64,000 nucleotides of DNA from an uncultured Oscillospiraceae bacterium (GCA_900540595.1 UQGL01000001.1:62001-126000), one strand, 5' to 3'; positions 1 to 8,029 are shown, numbered from the stretch's first letter. The notes: generated from the letters alone by a model not told the origin. Translations and numbers: made by a program.

Positions 1-78
1 TTCCCGGCTGAGCTGGACCGCGTTTTCAAGATCACTGAGGGCGTTCTTCGCAGCATGACTCTTGCTGTTGAGGAGTAA
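1..78 (+). CDS. rpsF: 30S ribosomal protein S6, C-terminal end (partial)
   Basis: Only the last 25 codons are present, ending at TAA 76-78. The frame reads FPAELDRVFKITEGVLRSM, which fits the C-terminus of S6, a primary binding protein of the 30S platform that pairs with S18. It is followed after 11 bases by ssb and then rpsR, the conserved rpsF-ssb-rpsR operon. The call rests on this tail plus gene order; the rest lies outside the window. Confidence 0.85.
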   Translation, partial: FPAELDRVFKITEGVLRSMTLAVEE

Positions 79-89
79 GGAGTAAACCA

Positions 90-566
90 ATGCTGAATGT
101 TGTTGCTATTATGGGCCGCCTTGCCGCGGACCCGCAGCTGCGCCAGACCACGACCGGCAAAAACGTTGCTTCGTTCCGCATCGCATGCGACCGCGGACGC
201 CGCGACGCCAACGGCCAGAGTCAGGCTGACTGGCTGGATGTTGTTGCCTGGGATCGCACGGCAGAGTTTGTCTGCAAGTATTTCCAGAAGGGTTCTCTGA
301 TCGCTATTGACGGCCGTTTGCAGAGCCGCCAGTATCAGGACAAGAACGGCAACAACCGCACCGCGATTGAGATCGTGGCCAACAACGTCAACTTTGCCGC
401 TCCTAAATCCGCAAACGCCGCACCGATGGGTGATGCCGGCTACGGCGCACCCATGGCAGCCCCCGCCGCCCGTCCTGCTGTGCAGGCCAATCCTGCGCCG
501 AGCTATTCTGCCGGCAGCAATGATGACTTTGCACTGATTGAGGATGAGGGCGACCTGCCGTTCTAA
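90..566 (+). CDS. ssb: Single-stranded DNA-binding protein SSB
   Basis: A 158-residue SSB. Residues 1-105 form the OB fold, with the typical opening MLNVVAIMGRLAADPQLR and the segment WLDVVAWDRTAEFV. A flexible Gly/Pro/Ala-rich linker follows, and the acidic tip ends in EGDLPF, the peptide that recruits replication and repair partners. The protein coats single-stranded DNA during replication, repair and recombination. An AAGGAG site lies just before the ATG. It sits between rpsF and rpsR and is probably co-transcribed with both. Confidence 0.97.
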   Translation: MLNVVAIMGRLAADPQLRQTTTGKNVASFRIACDRGRRDANGQSQADWLDVVAWDRTAEFVCKYFQKGSLIAIDGRLQSRQYQDKNGNNRTAIEIVANNVNFAAPKSANAAPMGDAGYGAPMAAPAARPAVQANPAPSYSAGSNDDFALIEDEGDLPF

Positions 567-602
567 AATCGAAAGTATCATTCTAACAAGGAGGTTTCCA
601 CA

Positions 603-845
603 ATGGCTATGGATCGTTCTTCTCGTCCGATGCATCGTGGCCGCAAGAAGGTTTGCTCCTTCTGCGTTGACCGCGTTGATCACATTGATTACAAGGATCT
701 GCCCCGCCTGCGCAAGTACGTGAGCGAGCGCGCCAAGATCATTCCCCGCCGTGTGACCGGTACCTGTGCTTTCCATCAGCGTGAGCTGACGGTTGCCATC
801 AAGCGTGCCCGCTACATGGCTCTGATGCCCTACGTCAGCGACTAA
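603..845 (+). CDS. rpsR: 30S ribosomal protein S18
   Basis: An 80-residue S18 with the family core ([17 protein letters not shown], then [21 protein letters not shown] and [20 protein letters not shown]). It retains Cys residues near the N-terminus, so it may be a zinc-binding form. It assembles with S6 on the 30S platform. A strong AAGGAGG lies 7 bases before the ATG. It is the last gene of the rpsF-ssb-rpsR operon and is followed by an intrinsic terminator. Confidence 0.97.
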   Translation: MAMDRSSRPMHRGRKKVCSFCVDRVDHIDYKDLPRLRKYVSERAKIIPRRVTGTCAFHQRELTVAIKRARYMALMPYVSD

Positions 846-877
846 TCTCGCCGCGTTGGCATTGCCAAAATGCACTG

Positions 878-913
878 AAAAAGAGCAGTTCTTCACGAAC
901 TGCTCTTTTTTTG
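878..913 (+). terminator. Intrinsic terminator of the rpsF-ssb-rpsR operon
   Basis: A perfect stem (AAGAGCAGTTC with GAACTGCTCTT) around a short loop is followed by a T run, about 35 bases after the rpsR stop codon. Confidence 0.9.
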
Positions 914-933
914 TTTCTTACACCGCAAACGGG

Positions 934-1073
934 AAGAGCCCCTCAGGCCTCGCAGGCTCGGCCAGCTCCCCGCATGGCGGGGAGCCTTTCTGACAGCGGC
1001 CTTTGGCCGCCTTAAAAAGCCTCCTCACGCAGTGGGGAGGTGGTCGAGCGAAGCGATGACCGGAGGGGCTTTT
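934..1073. repeat. MITE-like element with AAGAGCCCCTC / GAGGGGCTTTT ends
   Basis: A non-coding segment of about 140 bp between the rpsR terminator and the 3' end of the kinase-like gene. Its ends are inverted (AAGAGCCCCTC and GAGGGGCTTTT). Inside are several small palindromes: a CTCCCCGC/GCGGGGAG hairpin, a GGCGGCC-type hairpin and a CCTC/GAGG pair. It resembles the CTTCCCCC-ended elements elsewhere in the window in size and style but not in sequence. I see no open frame in it. Confidence 0.55.
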
Positions 1074-1091
1074 CCCACCTGCCGCTATCAC

Positions 1092-2726
1092 TCACTCTTC
1101 CGGCTGCGGGGTCGGTTCGGGTGTACTCTCCCCCGCATTCCCCGTCTGGGCCACCAGCGTATCGTCACGCTCCCCGGCAATGCTGACAATTACCGTCACA
1201 TTCTCGGTATTGATCTTAGTGCCCGCCGTATAGTCGGTCTTGGCCACACAGCCTGCGGCCATCGTGCCGTCATTATCGACCATGACCATCTTGTACTGGA
1301 TGCCGAGTGCGTCCAGCTTTTTGCTGGCGTTTGCCTGCGTAAAGCCGATGATGTCGGGCATCTCCACAAGATTCGGGCCGCTGCTGACTACGATCTGGAT
1401 GATCTGGTCCTCCATCAGCTTTTCCGTGCCCGCGGGCGGGTCCTGACTGATGACAACGCCCTGCGGCACGGTGTCGGATCCCTGCTCGACCATGACGATG
1501 CGGAATCCGCTGTAGGCATCGTTGCCCTTGATGTCGGTCGTATAGCGCAGCCCCACAAGGTTCGGCACGGTCGCAGCTTCTGTATTTTCCCCTGCTGCTG
1601 CGGCCGCTGTGGGCTGCGGCGTGGCGGACGGCGTACCGCCGTCCCTGCTGCCGCCCGCAAGGCTCCAGAGCAGCAGCACGACCAGTACAAAGATAACGAC
1701 CAGCGACACCGCCATGATCTTGCGGGTGCTGATCTGGTTGTCGCCCCGCTCAAACATGGCGTTGGCGACATTCGGGTCGGTCAGGGCGCTCATCAGCTCG
1801 GGCACAGTCTGCATCCGCTTGGCCGGGTCCAGCCGCATGGCACAGGCCAGCACCTGAGAAAACCATGTCGGCACACCGGCCTCCAGACTGTGGGCAGACT
1901 CCAGACTGTCCCGCACCTTGCGCTGGGGCGCGGCCACCGGCGTCTGCCCCGTGACCATCCTGTAGCAGACTGCCGCCAATGCGTAAACATCGGTATAGCG
2001 GCCGCTGAACTCGGCGGCGGAGTATTGCTCCGGCGCGGCGTAGCCCGGGTACAGCTGGCTTTTCAGCTCGCTGCCGCCGGTGCGCAGGGCCAGTGTGCCG
2101 TAGCCCGTCAGGCGGGCCGTACCGTCAATCGGCAGCAGGATATTGTCCGGGCAGATACCGCGGTGGATCAGCCCGGAGGTGTGCAGCAGCGCCACCCCCT
2201 CCATGATGGGCTGCAGCAGGGTGCGCGCCTCGGCGGGGGTCAGTGTGCGGCTGCGCAGGTGGAGATAGTGGGAGAGGGTCATGCCCTTCTCGTTCTCCTC
2301 CACAGCGTAGACCGTGTTGTTTTCCTCCATGACATCGAGGATGGTGGACAGGCCGGTGGCCGGGGTCAGGTTATGCAGATCGTCGTACAGGTCCTTGAAA
2401 TCCATGCGGCTCGTCTTGAAAAGGACTTCTTTTTCCTCCTTGGGCATCAGTGCCCCTGACGCGCTGCGCCCGTTGCAGAGCGTGACCGGGAAATATTCCT
2501 TGATAAGAACAAAGCGCTTTTCTGCGTTCAGCACACCGCGGTAGGAAAGGCCATCGCCGTCGGCGCTCAGGTATGCGCCCACGGTATACTTGCCGCCCAA
2601 CTGGGTGCCGAGAGGCAGCGCACCCTCTGGGTTGCGGTTCTCCAGCGAGCGCCCGCAGTGGACGCACTCGCCGTGGTAGCCGTTGTCCAGCGGCTGCAGG
2701 CAATGCGGGCAAAGGAGTTCAGGCAT
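1092..2726 (-). CDS. Zinc-ribbon, kinase-like (predicted pseudokinase) membrane protein with PASTA domains
   Basis: 544 residues from ATG 2726. An in-frame TTG at 2744 is 18 bases upstream, but the AAGGAG site lies between the two, so the ATG is preferred. Order: zinc ribbon (CPHC...CVHC, residues 6-26), Hanks-type kinase fold (about 45-315), one membrane segment (about 340-360), then two PASTA repeats (about 390-520) outside the cell. The ATP-lysine region (LIKEYFP) and the APE-like motif (AAPEQY) are kept. The catalytic loop reads HRGICPDN instead of HRDxKPxN, and the DFG position reads GYG. Both catalytic aspartates are therefore missing, and I predict a pseudokinase that senses peptidoglycan or scaffolds rather than phosphorylates. 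It is a single-gene unit; its start is separated from yebC by a repeat. Confidence 0.8.
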   Translation of the reverse strand: MPELLCPHCLQPLDNGYHGECVHCGRSLENRNPEGALPLGTQLGGKYTVGAYLSADGDGLSYRGVLNAEKRFVLIKEYFPVTLCNGRSASGALMPKEEKEVLFKTSRMDFKDLYDDLHNLTPATGLSTILDVMEENNTVYAVEENEKGMTLSHYLHLRSRTLTPAEARTLLQPIMEGVALLHTSGLIHRGICPDNILLPIDGTARLTGYGTLALRTGGSELKSQLYPGYAAPEQYSAAEFSGRYTDVYALAAVCYRMVTGQTPVAAPQRKVRDSLESAHSLEAGVPTWFSQVLACAMRLDPAKRMQTVPELMSALTDPNVANAMFERGDNQISTRKIMAVSLVVIFVLVVLLLWSLAGGSRDGGTPSATPQPTAAAAAGENTEAATVPNLVGLRYTTDIKGNDAYSGFRIVMVEQGSDTVPQGVVISQDPPAGTEKLMEDQIIQIVVSSGPNLVEMPDIIGFTQANASKKLDALGIQYKMVMVDNDGTMAAGCVAKTDYTAGTKINTENVTVIVSIAGERDDTLVAQTGNAGESTPEPTPQPEE

Positions 2727-2758
2727 AGTAACGCTCCTTTTCAATTAAAAACATGCTT

Positions 2759-2851
2759 GTAGGGGCCGGACATGTCCGGCCCTGAACTTTGCGGCAGCCC
2801 GAAAATCTCGGGTCATTTCTACGCTGCAGGCCGGGCATGCCCGGCCCCTAC
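2759..2851. repeat. GTAGG-headed REP pair (inverted)
   Basis: Two palindromes face each other. GTAGGGGCCGGACATGTCCGG opens the element, and the reverse complement of GTAGGGGCCGGGCATGCCCGG closes it, 93 bp in all. The same palindromes recur near 13.1, 18.7 and 44.9 kb. It lies between the kinase-like gene and the yebC terminator. Confidence 0.75.
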
Positions 2852-2864
2852 CGTTCTGCCGTAC

Positions 2865-2903
2865 AAAAAAAGAGAGCAAAAGTCGCCCTTCACTCTCTTT
2901 TTG
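2865..2903 (-). terminator. Terminator of yebC
   Basis: On the minus strand AAAAAGAGAG pairs with CTCTCTTTTT and runs into a T tract, just after the yebC stop codon. Confidence 0.75.
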
Positions 2904-2914
2904 CATTCTGTGGT

Positions 2915-3652
2915 TTAGCGGTCGAGGTCTTCCTCGTTCTCAAGGGTGTGCCAGGCGTTCTGGACATCGTCATCGTCATCCAGCGCATCCAGCAGCTTGC
3001 CCATCTGAACCAGCTGATCGGGATCGGTCAGCGTGGTGGTGGTGGAGGGCACCTGTGCCACATCGGCAGAAACAAACTTGTAGCCCTTCTGCTCGAGTGC
3101 CTCGCAGACAGCGGTGAAGTTCTCGGGGCTGGTGGTGACCTCAGCGGCCTCCTCGCCTGCATCGAAGTCATCGGCACCGGCGTCCAGCGCGTCCATCATC
3201 AGCTCGTCAGGATCCTTATCCTCGAGATCGACAACGATAACGCCCTTCTGGGTGAACATAAAGCCAACGCAGCCCATCTGGCCCAGATTGCCGCCGAACT
3301 TGTCAAAGTAGTGGCGCATGTTGGCAGCCGTGCGGTTGCGGTTATCGGTCAGGGTCTCGACCATAACGGCGATGCCGCCGGGGCCGTAGCCCTCGTAGGT
3401 GATTGCCTCATACTCCGTCTTATCGCCGCCCTCGGCGCGCTTGATGATACGCTGGATGTTGTCGTTAGGCACACTGTTGGCCTTGGCCTTGGCGATCAGC
3501 GCAGCCAGCTTGGAGTTGGAGGCGGGGTTGCCGCCGCCCTCCTTAACGGCAACGGCGATCTCACGGCCGATCTTGGTGAAAACCTTGGCGCGGGCGCCGT
3601 CAGTCTTTTCCTTTTTGCGTTTGATGTTATTCCATTTGCTATGTCCGGACAT
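2915..3652 (-). CDS. yebC: YebC/PmpR-family protein
   Basis: 245 residues, the usual family length. It starts MSGHSKWNNIKRKKEKTDG, the family signature, and contains the conserved YEGYGPGGIAVMVE segment and the three-domain pattern. Members are described both as transcriptional regulators (PmpR) and as translation factors relieving ribosome stalling at proline-rich stretches; the sequence does not decide between them. The C-terminus is very acidic (DDDDDVQNAW). It is monocistronic, with its own promoter upstream and terminator downstream. Confidence 0.95.
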   Translation of the reverse strand: MSGHSKWNNIKRKKEKTDGARAKVFTKIGREIAVAVKEGGGNPASNSKLAALIAKAKANSVPNDNIQRIIKRAEGGDKTEYEAITYEGYGPGGIAVMVETLTDNRNRTAANMRHYFDKFGGNLGQMGCVGFMFTQKGVIVVDLEDKDPDELMMDALDAGADDFDAGEEAAEVTTSPENFTAVCEALEQKGYKFVSADVAQVPSTTTTLTDPDQLVQMGKLLDALDDDDDVQNAWHTLENEEDLDR

Positions 3653-3716
3653 GGAAAATCCCCCTAATTTGTATTCACAAGGCAGCGGCAGTAAAGCCGA
3701 TAATTACCATTAAAAT

Positions 3717-3745
3717 AGTATACCACAACAGGTCGTGCTTTTCAA
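3717..3745 (-). promoter_or_regulatory. Sigma-A type promoter for yebC
   Basis: Minus strand: TTGAAA (-35), 17-base spacer ending in TGG, TATACT (-10). It lies about 65 bases before the yebC start codon. Confidence 0.65.
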
Positions 3746-3760
3746 GAGGGGCAGCGCGCT

Positions 3761-5134
3761 TTATTGCAGGTTGCGCAGCCCTTTTGGGTAATGATTTTTG
3801 ATGCGCCCGCCGCTGACCTTGCCCCCGCCGAGCGGGAAGCCGTCCACCAGCACGGCGCACCAGCCGTTTTGGGCGGTGGCAGCATCGATCTCCTCGCCGC
3901 GCAGCCAGGCGGCGGTGCGCGGGTCGGCGAGCGTCAGCTCCTCCCGGTTCATGCAGTCCGCGCCGTAGGCCATAAAGAGCGCGTGGGCCGGCTGGAACCG
4001 CTTTTTCAGCACACTGCCCGCCAGCACACCGCCCCGCACAACGCGCAGCTTTGCGGTGTTCAGCCCCTCGCTGCCCGGTGCGGGCAGCAGCAGCCACTCC
4101 CCCGCCCCGGCCAGCGGGCGGGATGCCAGCGCCGGGAAATAGGCCCGGGCAAATTCCAGCCATTCTGCCGGGGGCTTTGCCGCTTTGGGCGGCTTGACCT
4201 TGGGCGGGCTCGGCACCTCGGCATCGGCGGCCTTTTGCAGCTTCGCCATAAAATGCCCCTCGCCGCCGTCGGCAGGCCAGATGCGGCGGGTATATTCGGC
4301 GTGGAAATCCGGATGGTCCGGGGCGCGGTTGCCCTCGCCCGGGCGGCCAAAGCCGCAGCCGGACAGGTCGCAGAGGGTGAACTCAGGGTGTCCCGCAAGA
4401 AAGGCTGCGATCTGCGCCTCGTCCTCCGCCGGGGCAAAGGTGCAGGTCGAGTAGACCAGCACGCCACCCGGGGCCAGCAGGGCCGCAGCATTTTCTAAAA
4501 TTTCCGCGCCCAGCTCTGCACAGTGGGCCACAAGGGCGTCACTGTGCTGGGCGGCAGCCACCGCCTCCTTGCGGAACATGCCCTCGCCGGAGCAGGGCGC
4601 ATCGACCAGCACCCGGTCAAACTGCCCGGGCAGGGCTTTGGCAAGGTTGGCGGTGTCCTCGTTGGTGATAACGGCGTTCGTCACGCCCATCCGCTCCAGA
4701 TTCTGGCGCAGGATCTCGGCGCGGGCGGCCACAAACTCATTCGCCAGCAGCAGGCCCTGCCCCTGCAGGGCAGCCGCAAGCTGGCTGGTCTTTCCACCGG
4801 GCGCAGCGCAGAGATCGGCCACCCGCATACCGGGGCGCACATCAAGCAATGCGGCGGGGGCGGATGCGCTCGGCTCCTGCGCATAGAGCAGCCCCGCATG
4901 GTGCCACGGGTGCCGCCCCGGGCGGAAGTCTGCCGCCGTGGTGAACGCAGTACGGCAGAATTTTGACGGTTCTGCGGCAAAATCCGTGTGTGCCGCAAAC
5001 CAGTCCGGTGTGCAGCGCAGTGTATTGACCGTCACACCGCGAGCAGGCTGCGCCGTGGCGTAGGTATACAACTCCTCAAAGCGGTCCCCCAGCAGCGCCT
5101 TCTCCCGCGCCGTAAAATCCTTTGGAAATTCCAA
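3761..5134 (-). CDS. RsmB/RsmF-type rRNA cytosine-C5 methyltransferase
   Basis: 457 residues. A Rossmann S-adenosylmethionine domain (about 90-300) carries the binding motif DLCAAPGGKTSQLAAAL and both family cysteines: the release cysteine in DAPCSGEGMFRKEA and the catalytic one in YSTCTF. The C-terminal RsmF-like RNA-binding region ends VDGFPLGGGKVSGGRIKNHYPKG. It should methylate a cytosine in 16S rRNA; which position cannot be read here. The start is TTG 5134, with an AAAGGGGG site 5 bases before it. It is monocistronic as far as I see, divergent from the small plus-strand gene at 5236. Confidence 0.9.
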   Translation of the reverse strand: MEFPKDFTAREKALLGDRFEELYTYATAQPARGVTVNTLRCTPDWFAAHTDFAAEPSKFCRTAFTTAADFRPGRHPWHHAGLLYAQEPSASAPAALLDVRPGMRVADLCAAPGGKTSQLAAALQGQGLLLANEFVAARAEILRQNLERMGVTNAVITNEDTANLAKALPGQFDRVLVDAPCSGEGMFRKEAVAAAQHSDALVAHCAELGAEILENAAALLAPGGVLVYSTCTFAPAEDEAQIAAFLAGHPEFTLCDLSGCGFGRPGEGNRAPDHPDFHAEYTRRIWPADGGEGHFMAKLQKAADAEVPSPPKVKPPKAAKPPAEWLEFARAYFPALASRPLAGAGEWLLLPAPGSEGLNTAKLRVVRGGVLAGSVLKKRFQPAHALFMAYGADCMNREELTLADPRTAAWLRGEEIDAATAQNGWCAVLVDGFPLGGGKVSGGRIKNHYPKGLRNLQ

Positions 5135-5235
5135 AACGGCCCCCTTTGCATAAAAAAGCCATGGGCGGGCAAACTACCTGTGCAGCCCAGAAGGGCCGCA
5201 GATCGCTTTTTACTTGCGAAAGGAGTCAACCACCT

Positions 5236-5373
5236 ATGGCAAAGAATCAGACAAACAATTCGACCAACCGCACAAGCGACAGCACCCAGAAAACCACGAA
5301 CCGCACCCAGCAGAGCAGCACCAGCCGCACCAACAACAGCACCAACACCACCAACAGCAAGAGCCGCAAGTGA
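5236..5373 (+). CDS. Small Asn/Thr/Ser-rich low-complexity protein (45 aa)
   Basis: A 45-codon frame starting MAKNQTNNSTNRTSDSTQK and ending NSKSRK. Almost every residue is N, T, S, Q, R or K; there is no hydrophobic core, no membrane segment and no aromatic residue. A good GAAAGGAG site lies 10 bases before the ATG, which is the main support. The composition suggests a disordered, basic peptide, perhaps nucleic-acid or spore associated, but I do not recognise a family. A MITE-like repeat starts 12 bases after the stop. A chance frame is possible. Confidence 0.55.
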   Translation: MAKNQTNNSTNRTSDSTQKTTNRTQQSSTSRTNNSTNTTNSKSRK

Positions 5374-5385
5374 GGCGGGTTTCCT

Positions 5386-5598
5386 AAGGCTTCCCCCGAG
5401 GGGCTGCGCCCGCAGGCGCGTGTCGGAGCGCAACCGCCGTAGGCGGCTCTTAGCGCGGAGACTGAAGCTGCCGCCCGCAGGCGGCTGATGAGGGGCGGCC
5501 TTGCCACTACAACCCGTTACCGGGCAAATTGCGGAGGCTTTTCCCTCATCCGCCCTCGGGCGGGGCCTTCGGCCACCTTCCCCCAAGGGGGAAGGCTT
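5386..5598. repeat. MITE-like element with AAGGCTTCCCCC ends (copy 1)
   Basis: About 213 bp bounded by AAGGCTTCCCCCgAGGGG and its inverted partner CCCCAAGGGGGAAGGCTT. Inside are TGATGAGGGGC and a CCCTCATCCGCC segment facing the other way, plus small palindromes. Copies of the same design are at 8104-8303, 60056-60208 and 61303-61450. It is non-coding and fills the gap between the 45-residue protein and mrnC. Confidence 0.75.
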
Positions 5599-5604
5599 TT
5601 TGTT

Positions 5605-6009
5605 TTATTCCGGCTTATACCCATCCCACATCGCGTTGAACAATTCCTCAATGCGGTCATTTCTGCCCTGCAGGTAAAGCCAGCCCAGCAGGCACTCAAA
5701 GCCGGTGGAGGCGCGGTACTCCTGCACGGTGGCATGCTTGGCCACCGTGGCCTTGCTGGCGTTTTTGCCGCGCCGCAGCACGGCGGCCTCGGCATCGGTC
5801 AGCATCGGCTCGATCAGCTCCAGCTCCCGGTTCTGGGCGTGGGCGCTTACATAATGCGTCGCCACGGTGTGCAGCCGGTTGGGCTGCAGGCGGGTCGTGC
5901 CCACCAGACGGGCGCGAACCAGCAGCTCCAGCACGGCATCACCCACAAAGGCCAGTGCCAGCGGCGACATCTCATGAATGTCAACTTCAGATTTCGTTTC
6001 AAACAGCAT
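5605..6009 (-). CDS. mrnC: Mini-ribonuclease 3
   Basis: 134 residues from ATG 6009; a TTG two codons upstream (6015) is an alternative. It has the RNase III-like core without a double-stranded RNA-binding domain, and the family signature LALAFVGDAVLELLVRARLV with its catalytic Asp. Mini-III matures 23S rRNA ends in Firmicutes. No clear ribosome site is seen; the start overlaps or lies next to the obgE stop (TGA 6012-6014), which suggests translational coupling to obgE. Confidence 0.9.
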   Translation of the reverse strand: MLFETKSEVDIHEMSPLALAFVGDAVLELLVRARLVGTTRLQPNRLHTVATHYVSAHAQNRELELIEPMLTDAEAAVLRRGKNASKATVAKHATVQEYRASTGFECLLGWLYLQGRNDRIEELFNAMWDGYKPE

Positions 6010-6011
6010 AA

Positions 6012-7295
6012 TCAATACAGATAATCGAACTCATATTCGCCGATCTTGATGGTATCCTCTTCCTCAACGCCCTGCGCGACCAGCTCGTCCAGAATACCGG
6101 AATCACCCAGCTGCGTCTGGAAATACTGCAGGCTCTCGTAGTCCTCGACATTCGTGCCGGCAAGGATACGCTCCAGCCAAGGGGCATCGACGGTGAACTC
6201 GTGGTCGCCGGTGCGCTCCACCGTGAAGGGGCGGGTAGGCTGGGTGCTCTTGTCGGGGCGCTTGTACTCTGCCTCGTAGATCTTGACCGGGGGCAGATCC
6301 TTCAGGCGGTTGTAGACCAGCGCGGGCAGGCCGTCCACGCCCTGACGGGTCGCGGCGGAGATCGGCAGGAAGGTCAGGCCCTGCGCCTCGATATAGCTCT
6401 TGAACTCCTCGACCTGCTCCGGGGTGGCAATGTCGCACTTGTTGCCCAGCACGATCTGCGGGCGGTCGGCCAGCTCAGCGCTGAAGCCGGCCAGCTCGTG
6501 GTTGATCTGCTCAAAGTCCGCCTTGGGGTCGCGGCCCTCGCAGCCCGAGACATCGACCACATGCAGCAGCAGGCGGCAGCGCTCGACATGCCGCAGGAAG
6601 TCGTGGCCGAGACCGACACCCTCAGCCGCGCCCTCGATCAGGCCCGGAATATCAGCGCAGACAAAGCTCTGCTCGGGGCCGACACGGACAACGCCCAGCA
6701 CCGGGGTCAGCGTCGTAAAGTGGTAGTTTGCAATCTTGGGGCGCGCCGCCGAGATGATGCTGATGAGGGTGGACTTGCCTACATTCGGGAAGCCGATCAG
6801 GCCCACATCGGCAATGACCTTCAGCTCAAGCTTGAGGTGCATGTCCTCACCGGGCAGGCCGGGCTTGGCGAACTTGGGGATCTGGCGGGTCGGGGTGGCA
6901 AAGTGGCTGTTGCCCCAGCCGCCGCGGCCGCCCTTGGCCACGACCACCGGCTCGGAGCCGGTCAGGTCGGCCACGACGAGGTCGGTCTCGGCCTCCTTCA
7001 GCACGGTGCCGCGCGGCACGCGGATGACAAGGTCATCACCGTCCGCACCGCTCATCCGCTTGGCACGGCCGTTCTCGCCATCGGGTGCGGTGTATTTGCG
7101 CTTGTAGCGGAAGTCCATCAGGGTGGACAGGTTATCGTCTGCCACAAAGATGATGTCGCCGCCGCGGCCGCCGTCACCGCCGTCCGGGCCACCCGCCGCC
7201 ACGAATTTTTCGCGGTGGAAGGTCACCGCGCCGTCGCCGCCCTTGCCGGCGTGCAGCCAGATCGTGGCGGTATCAATAAAATTACTGGTTGCCAT
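6012..7295 (-). CDS. obgE: Obg-family ribosome-assembly GTPase
   Basis: 427 residues with the three Obg domains. The Gly-rich Obg fold is at 1-160 (FIDTATIWLHAGKGGDGAVTF). The GTPase domain is at about 160-330, with P-loop GFPNVGKSTL, switch DIPGLIEGA and NKCD. The C-terminal OCT domain is at about 350-427. It acts in 50S assembly and stress signalling. It follows rplU and rpmA in the usual Firmicutes order, after a hairpin with a T run, and is followed directly by mrnC. Confidence 0.97.
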   Translation of the reverse strand: MATSNFIDTATIWLHAGKGGDGAVTFHREKFVAAGGPDGGDGGRGGDIIFVADDNLSTLMDFRYKRKYTAPDGENGRAKRMSGADGDDLVIRVPRGTVLKEAETDLVVADLTGSEPVVVAKGGRGGWGNSHFATPTRQIPKFAKPGLPGEDMHLKLELKVIADVGLIGFPNVGKSTLISIISAARPKIANYHFTTLTPVLGVVRVGPEQSFVCADIPGLIEGAAEGVGLGHDFLRHVERCRLLLHVVDVSGCEGRDPKADFEQINHELAGFSAELADRPQIVLGNKCDIATPEQVEEFKSYIEAQGLTFLPISAATRQGVDGLPALVYNRLKDLPPVKIYEAEYKRPDKSTQPTRPFTVERTGDHEFTVDAPWLERILAGTNVEDYESLQYFQTQLGDSGILDELVAQGVEEEDTIKIGEYEFDYLY

Positions 7296-7315
7296 TGTGT
7301 ACCTCTCTGATAACT

Positions 7316-7348
7316 ACAAAAAACGAGCGAGCCGCAAAGGCCCGCCCG
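7316..7348 (-). terminator. Hairpin with T run between rpmA and obgE (possible attenuator)
   Basis: On the minus strand CGGGCGGGCC can pair with GGCUCGCUCG (ten pairs, two of them G-U) and is followed by GTTTTTTG. It sits between rpmA and obgE. It could lower obgE expression relative to the two ribosomal protein genes. Confidence 0.6.
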
Positions 7349-7359
7349 TACCGGTTTTT

Positions 7360-7611
7360 TTACTGCTTGACCGTGCAGCGCTTGCGGTCACGGCCCATGC
7401 GCTCGAAGTGAACGCGGCCATCGACCAGAGCGAACAGGGTGTCATCGCTGCCGATGCCAACGCCCTCACCCGGATGGATGTGGGTGCCGCGCTGACGGAC
7501 CAGGATGTTGCCGGCCAGAACGAACTGACCGTCGCCGCGCTTGACGCCGAGGCGCTTGGACTCGGAATCACGGCCGTTCTTGGTAGAACCTACGCCTTTT
7601 TTATGTGCCAT
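7360..7611 (-). CDS. rpmA: 50S ribosomal protein L27 (no N-terminal extension)
   Basis: 83 residues opening [20 protein letters not shown]27 reaches the peptidyl-transferase centre through its N-terminus. Most Firmicutes make L27 with a short N-terminal extension that the protease Prp removes, and the prp gene normally lies between rplU and rpmA. Here the ATG, preceded by AAGGAGG, already starts the mature form, and only 14 bases separate the gene from rplU, leaving no room for prp. It is part of the rplU-rpmA-obgE-mrnC unit. Confidence 0.97.
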   Translation of the reverse strand: MAHKKGVGSTKNGRDSESKRLGVKRGDGQFVLAGNILVRQRGTHIHPGEGVGIGSDDTLFALVDGRVHFERMGRDRKRCTVKQ

Positions 7612-7625
7612 TGTGATTTACCTCC

Positions 7626-7937
7626 TTAGCCGTTGATCGCGGTGATTTCCACCTTGGTGTAGGGCTGACGATGGCCCTTGCGGACCATGCTGCCCTTCTT
7701 GGGACGATAGGTCAGGATGTTGAGCTTCTTGCCCTTGCCGGTCTTGACGACCTTGGCAACAACGGAAGCGCCCTCAACAACGGGAGCGCCAACCTTGACA
7801 GAGCCCTCCTCGCCAACGGCGAGAACCTGATCGAAGGTGACTTCGCTGTTGTCCTCAGCGTTCAGCTTCTCGACATAAACAACATCGCCGACCTTAACGC
7901 TGTACTGCTTGCCACCGGTTTTGATAACTGCGTACAT
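7626..7937 (-). CDS. rplU: 50S ribosomal protein L21
   Basis: 103 residues starting [24 protein letters not shown], the L21 signature, and ending in the [19 protein letters not shown] region. L21 binds 23S rRNA with L20. I place the start at ATG 7937, preceded by AGAGGT, because the open frame upstream of it (to 8000) is not L21-like. It is the first gene of rplU-rpmA-obgE-mrnC, with a promoter and a structured leader upstream. Confidence 0.97.
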   Translation of the reverse strand: MYAVIKTGGKQYSVKVGDVVYVEKLNAEDNSEVTFDQVLAVGEEGSVKVGAPVVEGASVVAKVVKTGKGKKLNILTYRPKKGSMVRKGHRQPYTKVEITAING

Positions 7938-8023
7938 GTGATAACCTCTTTCAATAAGTCTCGCTGGTCTGTAGGGCGGTGCGCCGAAAAATGCACACAC
8001 TTATACAGCCCATACCATGCGGC
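7938..8023 (-). ncRNA. Probable L21 leader (ribosomal protein autoregulatory 5' UTR)
   Basis: Between the promoter and rplU lies an untranslated leader of about 85-90 bases. It contains TTTTTCGGCGCACCGCCC and CAGACCAGCGAGACTT, which resemble the L21 leaders found before rplU in many Firmicutes. The assignment is from memory of that family and from position. A covariance search with the L21 leader model would decide. Confidence 0.5.
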
Positions 8024-8029
8024 TCTAAT

